DNA of 64,000 bases from Gemmobacter lutimaris (GCF_003570715.1 NZ_QXXQ01000004.1:1-64000); one strand, 5' to 3'; positions 53,782 through 62,779 are shown, counted from the stretch's first letter. Numbers and translations: made by a program. The notes: generated by a model from the letters alone, not told the origin.

Positions 53782-55368
53782 ATGAAAGACGATCTCGCCA
53801 AGCTGATCGAGCTTATCGACAACGGCGGGCTGAACCGCCGCGCCTTCCTTGGGCGCACGGCGGCCTTCGGCCTGACTGCCGCGCTTGGCACCTCGCTGCT
53901 GCCCGGCGCGGCGCGTGCGGACGAGCCCAAGAAGGGCGGCGTTCTCAAGCTGGGTCTGGGCGGCGGCGAAAGCACCGATGCCATTGATCCGGGTCTGGCC
54001 GATGGGCCGGTGTCGTTCAACGTCAACCGCCAGTGGGGCGATACGATCGTCAATGTCGCACCCGACATGTCGGTCGAGCCGCGTCTGGCCGAAAGCTTTG
54101 AAAGCAATGAGGATTCGACGGTCTGGACCTTCAAGATCCGCAAGGGCGTGAAGTTCCATGACGGCAGCGAGATGACGCCCGAGGACGTGGCCGCGACCTT
54201 CAAGCGCCATTCTGACCAGAATGCCAAATCCGGCGCCTATGGCATCATGCAGGGCATTTCCGACATCAAGGTCGATGGCGACAATGTCGTGATGACCATG
54301 ACCTCGGGCAATGCCGACCTTCCCTATCTGCTGGCCGATTATCACCTTGTGGTGCAGCCGGGTGGTGGCGTGGATGACCCGAACAAAGGCATTGGCACCG
54401 GCCCCTACAAGATCGCCTCTGCCGAGCCGGGGGTCCGCTATGTCTTTGAAAAGAATGCCGATGACTGGGATACGACCCGCGGTCACTATGACAGCGTCGA
54501 GTTCCTCGTGATCAACGACACCACCGCCCGCACCGCCGCGCTGCAATCGGGGCAGGTGCATATGATCAACCGGGTCGATCCGAAGGTGGCGAAGCTTCTG
54601 TCGCGGGCGCCGGGGGTGGTGGTCACCAATGCCTCGGGCCGTGGGCATTATGTGTTCATCATGCACTGCAACACCGCGCCCTTCGACAACAATGACCTGC
54701 GTTTGGCGCTGAAATATGCGATCAACCGGCAGGAGATGGTGGACAAGATCCTCGACGGCTACGGTTCGGTCGGCAACGACATCCCGATCAACAAATCCTA
54801 TCCGCTGTTCGACGAAAGCCTGCCGCAGCGCGAGTTTTCCATCGAGAAGGCGGCAGAGCATTACAAGGCTTCCGGCCATGACGGCAGCCCGATCGAGCTG
54901 ATCGTGGCCGACGGCGCTTTCCCCGGAGCAGTGGATGCCGCGGCGCTGTTCCAGGCGACGGCGAAACAGGCGGGCATCCCGCTGGAAATCAAGCGTGTGC
55001 CGGATGACGGCTACTGGTCGGATGTGTGGAACGTCAAACCCTTCTGCGCAAGCTATTGGGGCGGCCGCCCGGTGCAGGACCAGATGTATTCCACGGCTTA
55101 CCTTTCGACCGCCGACTGGAACGACACCAAGTTCTTCAACAAGGAGTTTGACGATCTGGTTCTGGCGGGCCGCGCGGAAACCGATCAGGAAAAGCGCAAG
55201 GAAATCTACAGCAAATGCGCGCATATCCTGTGGGAGCAGGGCGGCGTGATCTGCCCGATGTTCAATGATTTCATCGACGCCCACGCCGAAGCCGTCGCCG
55301 GCTGGATCGAGGATTCCAACCTTGAACTTATGAACGGCTTCGCCACCGCCAAGACCTGGTTCGCGTAA
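53782..55368 (+). CDS. Dipeptide-type ABC transporter substrate-binding protein, Tat-exported
   Basis: The 528-residue family 5 solute-binding protein begins with a twin-arginine-like signal: an N-region followed by LNRRAFLGRTAAFGLTAALG and an alanine cleavage site near ARADEP (residue 48). The mature part has the family pattern TVWTFKIRKGVKFHDGSEMTPEDVAA near 115, then NDLRLALKYAINRQEMVDKIL near 312. Tat export of an SBP implies folding before transport. It is first of a co-directional set of two permeases and a double ATPase. The ligand could be a peptide, opine-like or other amide. Confidence 0.87.
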   Translation: MKDDLAKLIELIDNGGLNRRAFLGRTAAFGLTAALGTSLLPGAARADEPKKGGVLKLGLGGGESTDAIDPGLADGPVSFNVNRQWGDTIVNVAPDMSVEPRLAESFESNEDSTVWTFKIRKGVKFHDGSEMTPEDVAATFKRHSDQNAKSGAYGIMQGISDIKVDGDNVVMTMTSGNADLPYLLADYHLVVQPGGGVDDPNKGIGTGPYKIASAEPGVRYVFEKNADDWDTTRGHYDSVEFLVINDTTARTAALQSGQVHMINRVDPKVAKLLSRAPGVVVTNASGRGHYVFIMHCNTAPFDNNDLRLALKYAINRQEMVDKILDGYGSVGNDIPINKSYPLFDESLPQREFSIEKAAEHYKASGHDGSPIELIVADGAFPGAVDAAALFQATAKQAGIPLEIKRVPDDGYWSDVWNVKPFCASYWGGRPVQDQMYSTAYLSTADWNDTKFFNKEFDDLVLAGRAETDQEKRKEIYSKCAHILWEQGGVICPMFNDFIDAHAEAVAGWIEDSNLELMNGFATAKTWFA

Positions 55369-55371
55369 CCG

Positions 55372-56331
55372 ATGGTCCATCCGGTGATCAAACTGGTTGC
55401 CCAGCGCATTGCGCTGGGCCTCCTGTTGCTGCTTGCAGCTTCGGTGCTGATTTTCGTGGGAACGCAGATTCTGCCCGGCGATGTCGCGCAATCGATCCTC
55501 GGTCAGTCGGCCACGCCTGAGACGCTGGCCAACCTGCGTCAGGAACTGGGGCTGAACGAACCGGCGCTGACGCGCTATTTTTCGTGGCTCGGCGGGGTGT
55601 TGCATGGCGATCTTGGCAATGCGCTGACCAATGGCCAGCCTATCGCGCCCGCGCTTGGCAAACGCCTGCTGAACACATTGTTCCTTGCCGCCTGCGCCGC
55701 TGTCATCGCGGTGCCCTTGGCCATCATTCTGGGGCTGGTGTCGGTGCGCTATCGCAACCGCTGGCCCGACAAGCTGATTTCGGCGGTGACGCTCGCCACC
55801 ATTTCGGTGCCCGAGTTCCTGCTGGGATATATCGTGATCTTCTTCCTTGCAGTGCAATACCGGCTGCTGCCCTCGCTCTCGACCGTCTATGATGGAATGG
55901 GCTTCGGCGACCGGCTTTACGCCATCGGCCTGCCGGTGATCGTGCTGGTGCTGGCCGTGCTGGGCCACATGATGCGGATGACCCGCGCCGCCATCCTGAA
56001 CGTGATGCAATCGGCCTATATCGAAACGGCCGAGTTGAAGGGGCTGCGTCCCTTCGCCATCATCGCGCGCCATGCCCTTCCCAATGCCGTCGCGCCGGTG
56101 GTCAACGTGGTGATGATCAACCTCGCCTATCTGGTGGTGGGCGTTGTGGTGGTCGAGGTGGTCTTCGTCTATCCCGGCATGGGGCAATATCTGGTCGATC
56201 ACGTTTCCAAACGTGACGTGCCGGTGGTACAGGCCTGCGGGCTTGTCTTCGCCGGGGTCTATATCGGGCTGAACCTGATTGCCGACCTCGTTTCCATCCT
56301 TGCAAATCCGCGACTGAGGCACCCGAAATGA
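55372..56331 (+). CDS. Dipeptide-type ABC transporter permease (DppB family)
   Basis: The 319-residue permease has an N-terminal transmembrane segment and a binding-protein-dependent transport domain: GTQILPGDVAQSILGQSATPE near residue 31, LNEPALTRYFSWLGGVLHGDLG near 60 and the EAA-type loop YIETAELKGLRPFAIIARHALPNA near 213. It overlaps the next permease start as ATGA. Confidence 0.92.
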   Translation: MVHPVIKLVAQRIALGLLLLLAASVLIFVGTQILPGDVAQSILGQSATPETLANLRQELGLNEPALTRYFSWLGGVLHGDLGNALTNGQPIAPALGKRLLNTLFLAACAAVIAVPLAIILGLVSVRYRNRWPDKLISAVTLATISVPEFLLGYIVIFFLAVQYRLLPSLSTVYDGMGFGDRLYAIGLPVIVLVLAVLGHMMRMTRAAILNVMQSAYIETAELKGLRPFAIIARHALPNAVAPVVNVVMINLAYLVVGVVVVEVVFVYPGMGQYLVDHVSKRDVPVVQACGLVFAGVYIGLNLIADLVSILANPRLRHPK

Positions 56332-57146
56332 CGCGACTGCCCCTGGCCGCGCTGATCGGCCTCGTCTTCACCGGCGCCTACTTCGCCGCCGCATTGCTCG
56401 CCCCCTGGATTGCCCCTTACGGCATGGCCGAAATCGTCGGCGACAGTTGGGAACCCTCGTCGAGCCAGTTCTGGCTGGGCACCGATTCCATCGGGCGTGA
56501 CCTGATGTCCCGGATGATCTGGGGCGGGCGCACCACGATCTTCATCGCCACCTGCGCGACGCTGCTGTCCTTCGGCATGGGCTCGATTCTGGGCTTCTTC
56601 GCGGCGGTCAAGGGCGGCTGGGTCGATCAGGTGCTGTCGCGTCTGGTTGACCTGATGATGTCCATCCCCTCGCTGATCTCGGCGCTGGTGGTGCTGTCGG
56701 TCATGCCGGTCACCATCCCGGTGCTGATCCTCGTCATGGGGATCCTCGACAGCACGCGGGTGTTCCGTCTGGCCCGCGCCGTGGCGGTGGACATCGCCGT
56801 TATGGACTACGTCGAGGCCGCGCGCCTGCGGGGCGAGAAACAGGGCTGGATCATCTTCCGCGAGATCCTGCCCAATGCGCTGTCGCCGCTGGTCGCCGAA
56901 ATGGGGCTGCGCTTCATCTTTGCCGTGCTGTTCATCTCGACCCTCTCGTTCCTCGGCCTTGGCGTTCAGCCGCCGATGGCGGATTGGGGCGGCATCGTGA
57001 AGGAAAACAAGGAGGGCATCGTCTACGGCATTCCCGCGGCGCTGATCCCGGCCTTCGCAATTGCGACGCTGGCGATTTCGGTGAACCTCGTGGCCGACTG
57101 GGTGCTGAACCGCACTTCCAGCCTGAAAGGAGGCCGCGGTGCCTGA
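56328..57146 (+). CDS. Dipeptide-type ABC transporter permease (DppC family)
   Basis: The 272-residue permease shows FWLGTDSIGRDLMSRMIWGGRTT near residue 45, the DppC hallmark, and the EAA loop YVEAARLRGEKQGWIIFREILPNALSP near 163. It lies between DppB-type and ATPase genes, overlapping the latter by eight bases. Confidence 0.92.
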   Translation: MTRLPLAALIGLVFTGAYFAAALLAPWIAPYGMAEIVGDSWEPSSSQFWLGTDSIGRDLMSRMIWGGRTTIFIATCATLLSFGMGSILGFFAAVKGGWVDQVLSRLVDLMMSIPSLISALVVLSVMPVTIPVLILVMGILDSTRVFRLARAVAVDIAVMDYVEAARLRGEKQGWIIFREILPNALSPLVAEMGLRFIFAVLFISTLSFLGLGVQPPMADWGGIVKENKEGIVYGIPAALIPAFAIATLAISVNLVADWVLNRTSSLKGGRGA

Positions 57147-58776
57147 GACGCTTCTTGACGTGCGCGGCCTCGTGATCGAGGCGACCAGCTATCCGCCGGG
57201 CGAGCCGCCCAAAGACGTGACTCTGGTGCATGGCGTGTCCTTCACGCTGGAAAAGGGCAAGGTGCTGGGCCTGATCGGCGAAAGCGGCGCTGGCAAATCC
57301 ACCATCGGGCTGTCGTCCATGGCCTATGGCCGGGGCGGGGTCCGTATCACCGGGGGCGAGGTCTGGCTGAACGGCCGCGACATCCTCAAGGGCGGGGCGG
57401 GGGGGCTGCGCGCCCTGCGCGGCAAAGAGGTGACCTATGTCGCCCAATCCGCCGCCGCCGCCTTCAACCCGGCGAAACCGCTGATGGAACAGGTGATCGA
57501 AACCACGTTGGCGCGCGGCATGATGGGCCGCGCCGAGGCTGAGGCCCGCGCCGTCGATCTGTTCCGCCAGCTTGGCCTGCCCAACCCCGAAACCATCGGC
57601 AAGCGTTTCCCGCATCAGGTGTCTGGCGGGCAGTTGCAGCGGGTGATGACGGCGATGGCGCTGTGCCCGAAGCCGGATCTGGTGATCTTCGACGAACCGA
57701 CCACGGCGCTGGACGTGACGACCCAGATCGATGTGCTGGCGGCGATCAAGCGGGCGATCCACGAAACCGGGGTCGGCGCGCTTTACATCACACATGACCT
57801 TGCGGTGGTGGCGCAGGTCTCCGATCACATCATGGTGCTGCGCCATGGCAAGACTGTCGAATACGGCACCTGCCAGCAGATCATCGAGGCCCCGCAAGAG
57901 GACTATACTCGTGCTCTGGTCTCGGTCCGTTCCATCGACCACGCCGAGAAAAACCCCGATGTCGCGCCGGTGCTCAGCGTCCAGAACGTCACCGCGCGCT
58001 ACAAGGGCACGCATTTCGATGTGCTGAAGAACGTGACCGTCGATCTGCCGCCGGGGCAGACTCTGGCCATTGTCGGCGAAAGCGGCTCCGGCAAATCGAC
58101 GCTGGCGCGGGTGATCACCGGGCTTCTGCCCGCCGCGCAGGGCCGGATTACCTTTGACGGGCGTGATCTTTCACCCGATCTGTCGGGTCGATCACGCAAT
58201 GATCTGCGCGAATTGCAGATGATCTACCAGATGGCCGATGTGGCGATGAACCCGCGGCAGACAGTGGAAACCATCATCGGCCGCCCGCTGGAGTTCTATT
58301 TCGGCCTGCGCGGCGCCGAGAAACGCAAGCGCGTGCAGGAATTGCTTGACCAGATCGAGATGGGCAAGGGCTTTGCAGACCGTTACCCGGCCGAGCTTTC
58401 CGGTGGCCAGAAGCAGCGCGTCTGCATCGCCCGCGCCCTGGCGGCAAAGCCGAAGCTGATCATCTGCGACGAGGTGACCTCGGCGCTTGATCCGCTGGTG
58501 GCCGACGGCATCCTGAAACTCCTGCTGGAGCTTCAGGCGCAGGAGGGCGTGGCTTACCTGTTCATCACCCATGACCTTGCGACCGTCCGCGCCATCGCCG
58601 ACCGCATCGCGGTGATGTTCAAGGGCAAGGTGCAGCGCTACGGGCCGAAATCCGATGTGCTGGCGCCGCCCTTCGATGATTACACCGATCTGCTCTTGTC
58701 CTCGGTGCCGGAAATGAAGCTCGGTTGGCTGGAACAGGTGCTCGACCATCGCAAGATGGAAGGCGCCGGCAACTGA
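57139..58776 (+). CDS. Fused double ABC ATPase of the dipeptide-type importer
   Basis: The 545-residue protein carries two complete ATPase domains (DppD- and DppF-like) in one chain. Domain 1 has Walker A GLIGESGAGKSTIGLSSMAY near residue 48, signature HQVSGGQLQRVMTAMAL near 160 and Walker B LVIFDEPTTALDV near 180. Domain 2 repeats them as VGESGSGKSTLARVITG near 315, AELSGGQKQRVCIARALA near 420 and LIICDEVTSALDP near 440. The start is GTG after AAGGAGG. The fusion fixes a 1:1 heterodimer-like ATPase pair for the two permeases. Confidence 0.93.
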   Translation: MPETLLDVRGLVIEATSYPPGEPPKDVTLVHGVSFTLEKGKVLGLIGESGAGKSTIGLSSMAYGRGGVRITGGEVWLNGRDILKGGAGGLRALRGKEVTYVAQSAAAAFNPAKPLMEQVIETTLARGMMGRAEAEARAVDLFRQLGLPNPETIGKRFPHQVSGGQLQRVMTAMALCPKPDLVIFDEPTTALDVTTQIDVLAAIKRAIHETGVGALYITHDLAVVAQVSDHIMVLRHGKTVEYGTCQQIIEAPQEDYTRALVSVRSIDHAEKNPDVAPVLSVQNVTARYKGTHFDVLKNVTVDLPPGQTLAIVGESGSGKSTLARVITGLLPAAQGRITFDGRDLSPDLSGRSRNDLRELQMIYQMADVAMNPRQTVETIIGRPLEFYFGLRGAEKRKRVQELLDQIEMGKGFADRYPAELSGGQKQRVCIARALAAKPKLIICDEVTSALDPLVADGILKLLLELQAQEGVAYLFITHDLATVRAIADRIAVMFKGKVQRYGPKSDVLAPPFDDYTDLLLSSVPEMKLGWLEQVLDHRKMEGAGN

Positions 58777-58789
58777 ACAGGCGGGGCAG

Positions 58790-58839
58790 GGCGCGACCTT
58801 GCCCCTTCATCTTGGCCCAAATATCCCCGCCGGAGGCAT
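58790..58839. repeat. Degenerate half copy of the palindromic repeat (copy D)
   Basis: GGGCGCGACCTTGCCCCTTCATCTTGGCCCAAATAT followed by CCCCGCCGGAGGCATCC keeps the right arm and the right flank of the other copies, with AAATAT for AAATAC, but lacks a clear left arm. It lies between the ATPase gene and the phosphatase-like gene. Confidence 0.55.
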
Positions 58840-58882
58840 CCGCCCGCATCGCCGGGCGGCCCCGCCGGGATGGAGCGACCCG

Positions 58883-59713
58883 ATGCCCAAGCTGCTTCTC
58901 ATCCTCATCGACGGCGTGCCCTATGCCAACTGGCGCAGGCTATTCGGCAACCTGGAAGGTTGGGTCGCGCGCGGCGACGCGCGGGTGTGGAAGATGCGCT
59001 CGGTCCTGCCCTCGACCTCGGCTACCTGTTATGCCTCGATCCACACCGGCCTGCCGCCGCAAATCACCCGTGTCTGGGGGAACGAGGCGGTTCGGCGACT
59101 CGACCACCCCGACATCTTTTCCGAATCGCATCGCGCCGGGCTGAAAACCGGGGCCGTGGCGCACAGCTTCTGGTCGGAATTCTTCAACCGCGCGCCCTTC
59201 GATGCCGTGCGCGATGTGGAATATGACGAACCCGATGGCCCGATCAGCCATGGCCGCTTCCACACGATGTATGGCTACAACCTGATCAACCAGACCACGC
59301 CCGCCGACCACGATCTTTTCGCCACGCTGACCAGGCTGTGTGAACGCCACGGTATCGACTACGGCATGCTGCACACCTGCACGCTTGACAGCATGGGCCA
59401 CCGTTTTGGCCATGCCTGCCACGAGATGGATCACGCCTGTTATGCGCTGGATGCGCAGCTTGCGCCCTTCCTGCAACGCTGGCTGGATGCGGGGTATGAG
59501 GTCATCGTGACTGCCGATCACGGGCAGGACATGCGCGGCCATCACGGTGGCGCGGCGGATGACCAGCGCGACTTCGCGCTTTATTACTTCGGCGCGGCCG
59601 AGGGGCCAGCACCGGATGTGCTGCTGGATCAGCTTTCGCTGGCGCCGACGATCCTGAGCCGACTGGGGGTGGCGGTGCCGGACAGCATGACCGGGCCGCT
59701 CTTTCTGCGTTAA
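58883..59713 (+). CDS. Alkaline-phosphatase-superfamily hydrolase (nucleotide pyrophosphatase/phosphodiesterase-like)
   Basis: The 276-residue cytoplasmic protein (start MPKLLLILIDGVPYANW) has the superfamily metal motifs LLILIDGVPYA near residue 4, the nucleophile-containing SVLPSTSATCYASIHTGLPP near 41 and VIVTADHGQDMRGHHGG near 212, with HRFGHACHEMDHA near 172. It resembles phosphonoacetate hydrolase or autotaxin-like phosphodiesterases more than sulfatases, since no C-x-P-x-R motif is present. It follows the peptide-type importer and probably acts on the imported compound. Its stop overlaps the convergent esterase gene by four bases. Confidence 0.8.
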   Translation: MPKLLLILIDGVPYANWRRLFGNLEGWVARGDARVWKMRSVLPSTSATCYASIHTGLPPQITRVWGNEAVRRLDHPDIFSESHRAGLKTGAVAHSFWSEFFNRAPFDAVRDVEYDEPDGPISHGRFHTMYGYNLINQTTPADHDLFATLTRLCERHGIDYGMLHTCTLDSMGHRFGHACHEMDHACYALDAQLAPFLQRWLDAGYEVIVTADHGQDMRGHHGGAADDQRDFALYYFGAAEGPAPDVLLDQLSLAPTILSRLGVAVPDSMTGPLFLR

Positions 59714-60618
59714 GCCAGTGCCTTGAGACGCGCCAGTATCCGGTCGAAAGCCGCGCGGGCACGCGGAACGCTGTGGCGTCCGCGCAGCCAGCCATGCACC
59801 AGCCCGTCATCCAGCAGGGCCTCGGCCTCGCCACCGGCGGCGCGCACTTTCGCGGCATAGGTGAACGGGTCATCGGCCAGCGGATCGCATTCTGCGGCGA
59901 ACGCCACCACCGGCGGCAGGCCGCTGAAATCTGTGTCGCGCAGGGCCGAGGCGGTGGGGTCGGCTGAGGGCGGCGTGCCACCGTGGCGGATCTTTTCGTA
60001 ATATTCCGTATCCGCAAGCGTCAGCATCGGCGCCTCGGCATGGGTCTGGTAGCTGCCTGTCGTCCGGTCGCCGCCAAGGCCCGGATAGATCAGCAACATC
60101 CCCTTCAGAGCCAGTTCCCCGCGCAGCGCGTGCGCAACCGATGCCGCCAGCGCGCCCCCCGCCGAATCACCCGCAAGGATCAGTGCCCCGCCATAATCCG
60201 CGGCCGTCGCCCGCGTTGCGGCGAGACAATCGTCAAAAGCCGCCGGATGCACGTGTTCCGGGCACAGCCGGTAATCGGCACTGACCACGCGAAAGCCGGT
60301 GGCAAACGCCATTTCGGCACAAACGTCATCGTGACTGTCGAGTCCGCCGACGACGAACCCGCCGCCGTGGAAATACATCATGGTCTGTCGCGCGCCGTTC
60401 GGCGTGTAGATCCGGCAGGGCACGCCGCCCATGGCGCGATCCTCAACCGTCAAGCCTTCGGGGCGCGGCTGGCGAAAGGCGGCGCACATCCGGTCATAGA
60501 CCTCGCGCTGGCCTTCGATGGTCAGGCCCACGGCATCCGGGGGATACCAGCGTTCCGTTTCGCGGATGAAGGCCCAGGTGGGGCCGTCGATAAGCTTCTG
60601 GTAATCGCTCGGTGCCAT
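59710..60618 (-). CDS. HSL-type alpha/beta hydrolase
   Basis: The 302-residue esterase (start MAPSDYQKLI) has the HGG motif MYFHGGGFVVGGLDSHDD near residue 78, the nucleophile elbow LILAGDSAGGALAASV near 150 and a late Asp in FAAECDPLADD near 247, with His in DDGLVHGWLRG near 275. This is the hormone-sensitive-lipase family. It would hydrolyse short-chain esters in the cytoplasm. It is convergent with the phosphatase-like gene and divergent from the next. Confidence 0.9.
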   Translation of the reverse strand: MAPSDYQKLIDGPTWAFIRETERWYPPDAVGLTIEGQREVYDRMCAAFRQPRPEGLTVEDRAMGGVPCRIYTPNGARQTMMYFHGGGFVVGGLDSHDDVCAEMAFATGFRVVSADYRLCPEHVHPAAFDDCLAATRATAADYGGALILAGDSAGGALAASVAHALRGELALKGMLLIYPGLGGDRTTGSYQTHAEAPMLTLADTEYYEKIRHGGTPPSADPTASALRDTDFSGLPPVVAFAAECDPLADDPFTYAAKVRAAGGEAEALLDDGLVHGWLRGRHSVPRARAAFDRILARLKALA

Positions 60619-60777
60619 GATGATTCCCTGCACACTGCCTTGACCGCATGAAAGCAGACCGGCCGCGCCCCTGCCAGAGGCGCCGGTCCGGGGAGGATAG
60701 AACATCCTTTCCCCTCAAATCCGCCATATTCCGCCTGTAGCAACAGGATGATCGAAGCCCAGTCCGTGAGGTTTGCC

Positions 60778-61218
60778 ATGCAGATGTTTCGTCCGATGGA
60801 AGAAGACGCCGCCCTCGTCGGTTGGGGGGTCCGGGTCTTGTTGCTGGCGGATCCGGGCGCGAACCGGACGGAAGAGATCACCCGCCGTGTCGCCGGTTTC
60901 GGCGGCTTGGTCGAGGAACAGCACGAACTGTTTGCCGCCATGGCGGCACTGCTTGACGATCCCTCGGGTTACGGGATGGTCATGATGGATTGCGATTTCT
61001 TCGGCGGGCTGGAGGCGGGCCAACGCGCCCTGTCGCTGCTGCGGGGCAGTGGGCTGCGGCTTCCCGCGATCCTGTTGTCGTCCGAGGTGAAGGGCGGCCA
61101 GAGCTTCCCCGAAGACCGGCTGGAGCCGATCCTGCTGCGCGCGCCGGTTTCGGCGGTATCGCTGCGCGTCGGCTTTGAACATGCCCTGCGCGAACGCATG
61201 ATCTGGCGCGCGGCCTGA
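60778..61218 (+). CDS. Receiver-like small protein
   Basis: The 146-residue protein (start MQMFRPMEED after GAGG; an ATG at 60748 is an alternative) shows a response-regulator-like alternating fold: VRVLLLADPG, then YGMVMMDCDFFGGLEAG with a possible phosphoacceptor Asp near residue 73, and RLPAILLSSEV. The usual Asp-Asp pair is reduced to one Asp (LLLADP) and the conserved Lys is replaced in LLRAPVSA. No output domain is attached. It is either a degenerate receiver used for protein contacts or a divergent single-domain regulator. It ends at a clear terminator. Confidence 0.7.
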   Translation: MQMFRPMEEDAALVGWGVRVLLLADPGANRTEEITRRVAGFGGLVEEQHELFAAMAALLDDPSGYGMVMMDCDFFGGLEAGQRALSLLRGSGLRLPAILLSSEVKGGQSFPEDRLEPILLRAPVSAVSLRVGFEHALRERMIWRAA

Positions 61219-61242
61219 TTGCAAGACCGTTTCTGACGACCG

Positions 61243-61268
61243 GGCGTGCCTTTCTGGCACGCCTTTTG
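61243..61268 (+). terminator. Rho-independent terminator before ccr
   Basis: GGCGTGCC-TTTCT-GGCACGCC is a perfect 8-bp stem followed by TTTTGC. Confidence 0.85.
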
Positions 61269-61432
61269 CTATTCGGGTCTATGTCACAGCTTATACGGTA
61301 ACGCTGCGACGCGGCGGACATAAAATTACAACTCCTACTTTATTGTTGTTGCAAAGTTGCGCGTCGAATGTATTTCTGTGCCCAGACCCGCGCCGATTCT
61401 GCGGCGCGGCATCATTCTGGCAGGAGGCCCCG

Positions 61433-62725
61433 ATGGCACTGGATACGCAATCCGCGATCGCCGCTTATGACGCGCCGAAAAAAGATCTGTATGAGATTGG
61501 TGAAATGCCACCGCTCGGCCATGTTCCGAAGAACATGTATGCTTGGGCCATCCGCCGCGAGCGTCATGGCGAGCCCGAGCAGGCGATGCAGCTTGAGGTC
61601 GTGCCGACCTGGGAATTGGACAGCCATGAGGTGCTGGTTCTCGTGATGGCTGCCGGGGTGAACTACAACGGCGTCTGGGCCGGTCTCGGCGTGCCGATCT
61701 CGCCCTTCGACGGCCACAAGCAACCCTATCACATCGCTGGCTCCGATGCCTCGGGCATTGTCTGGGCGGTCGGCGACCGCGTGACCCGCTGGAAAGTGGG
61801 CGATGAGGTGGTGATCCACTGCAACCAGGACGATGGTGACGACGAGGAATGCAACGGCGGCGATCCGATGTTCTCGCCCACCCAGCGGATCTGGGGCTAC
61901 GAGACGCATGATGGTTCCTTCGCGCAGTTCACCCGTGTTCAGGCCCAGCAGCTGATGCCGCGCCCGAAGCACCTTACCTGGGAAGAATCCGCCTGCTACA
62001 CGCTGACGCTGGCCACCGCCTACCGGATGCTGTTCGGCCACCACCCGCACGAACTGAAACCCGGCCAGAACGTGCTGGTCTGGGGCGCCTCGGGCGGTCT
62101 GGGGTCTTATGCGATCCAGCTGGCCAATGCCGCGGGCGCCAATGCGATCGGCGTCATCTCGGACGAGGACAAGCGCGATTTCGTCATGGGCCTTGGCGCC
62201 AAGGGCGTGATCAACCGCAAGGACTTCAAGTGCTGGGGGCAACTGCCCACCGTCAACAGCCCCGAATATAACGAATGGCTGAAAGAGGCCCGCAAGTTTG
62301 GCAAGGCCATCTGGGACATCACCGGCAAGGGTGTCAGCGTCGACATGGTGTTCGAACATCCCGGTGAAAGCACCTTCCCGGTGTCGACGCTGGTGGTGAA
62401 GAAGGGCGGCATGGTCGTGATCTGCGCCGGCACCTCTGGCTTCAACTGCACCTTCGACGTGCGGTATATGTGGATGCACCAGAAGCGCCTGCAAGGCAGC
62501 CACTTTGCCCATCTGAAACAGGCCGCCGCCGCCAACCGCCTGATGTGCGAGCGCCGTCTGGACCCCTGCATGTCCGAGGTCTTTCCCTGGGCCGAAATCC
62601 CGAAGGCCCATACGCTCATGCTGCGCAACCAGCACAAGCCGGGCAACATGGCTGTGCTTGTGCAGGCGCCGCGCACCGGCCTGCGCACTTTCGAGGATAC
62701 GCTGGAAGCCAGCCGCGAACGCTGA
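61433..62725 (+). CDS. ccr: Crotonyl-CoA carboxylase/reductase
   Basis: The 430-residue MDR-family enzyme reductively carboxylates crotonyl-CoA to (2S)-ethylmalonyl-CoA with NADPH and CO2, the key step of the ethylmalonyl-CoA pathway for acetyl-CoA assimilation. Features are LYEIGEMPPLGHVPKNMYAW at the N-terminus, HIAGSDASGIVWAVGD near residue 100, HCNQDDGDDEECNGGDPM near 130 and the NADP Rossmann VLVWGASGGLGSYAIQLANAAG near 215. AGGAGG precedes the ATG at 61433. Its substrate crotonyl-CoA is also the product of gcdH at 18529, linking lysine breakdown to assimilation. Confidence 0.96.
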   Translation: MALDTQSAIAAYDAPKKDLYEIGEMPPLGHVPKNMYAWAIRRERHGEPEQAMQLEVVPTWELDSHEVLVLVMAAGVNYNGVWAGLGVPISPFDGHKQPYHIAGSDASGIVWAVGDRVTRWKVGDEVVIHCNQDDGDDEECNGGDPMFSPTQRIWGYETHDGSFAQFTRVQAQQLMPRPKHLTWEESACYTLTLATAYRMLFGHHPHELKPGQNVLVWGASGGLGSYAIQLANAAGANAIGVISDEDKRDFVMGLGAKGVINRKDFKCWGQLPTVNSPEYNEWLKEARKFGKAIWDITGKGVSVDMVFEHPGESTFPVSTLVVKKGGMVVICAGTSGFNCTFDVRYMWMHQKRLQGSHFAHLKQAAAANRLMCERRLDPCMSEVFPWAEIPKAHTLMLRNQHKPGNMAVLVQAPRTGLRTFEDTLEASRER

Positions 62726-62744
62726 TCCGGCTGTCACAGACAAG

Positions 62745-62779
62745 GCAAACGCCGCCCCATCGGGCGGCGTTTTGCTTTG
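62745..62779 (+). terminator. Rho-independent terminator after ccr
   Basis: ACGCCGCCC pairs with GGGCGGCGT around CATC, extended by AAA/TTT and a GC pair, with TTTTGCTTT on the 3' side, 20 bp past the stop. Confidence 0.88.

Noticed and set aside
53767-56322. An 851-codon minus-strand open frame opposite the binding-protein and permease genes
   Set aside because: Same antisense GC artefact; the plus strand encodes recognisable family 5 binding-protein and DppB proteins.
61349-61355. TTGCAAA as a RamB/PccR-type site upstream of ccr
   Set aside because: Seven bases partly matching a TTTGCAAA-like motif are too weak to call, and no second copy was found nearby.
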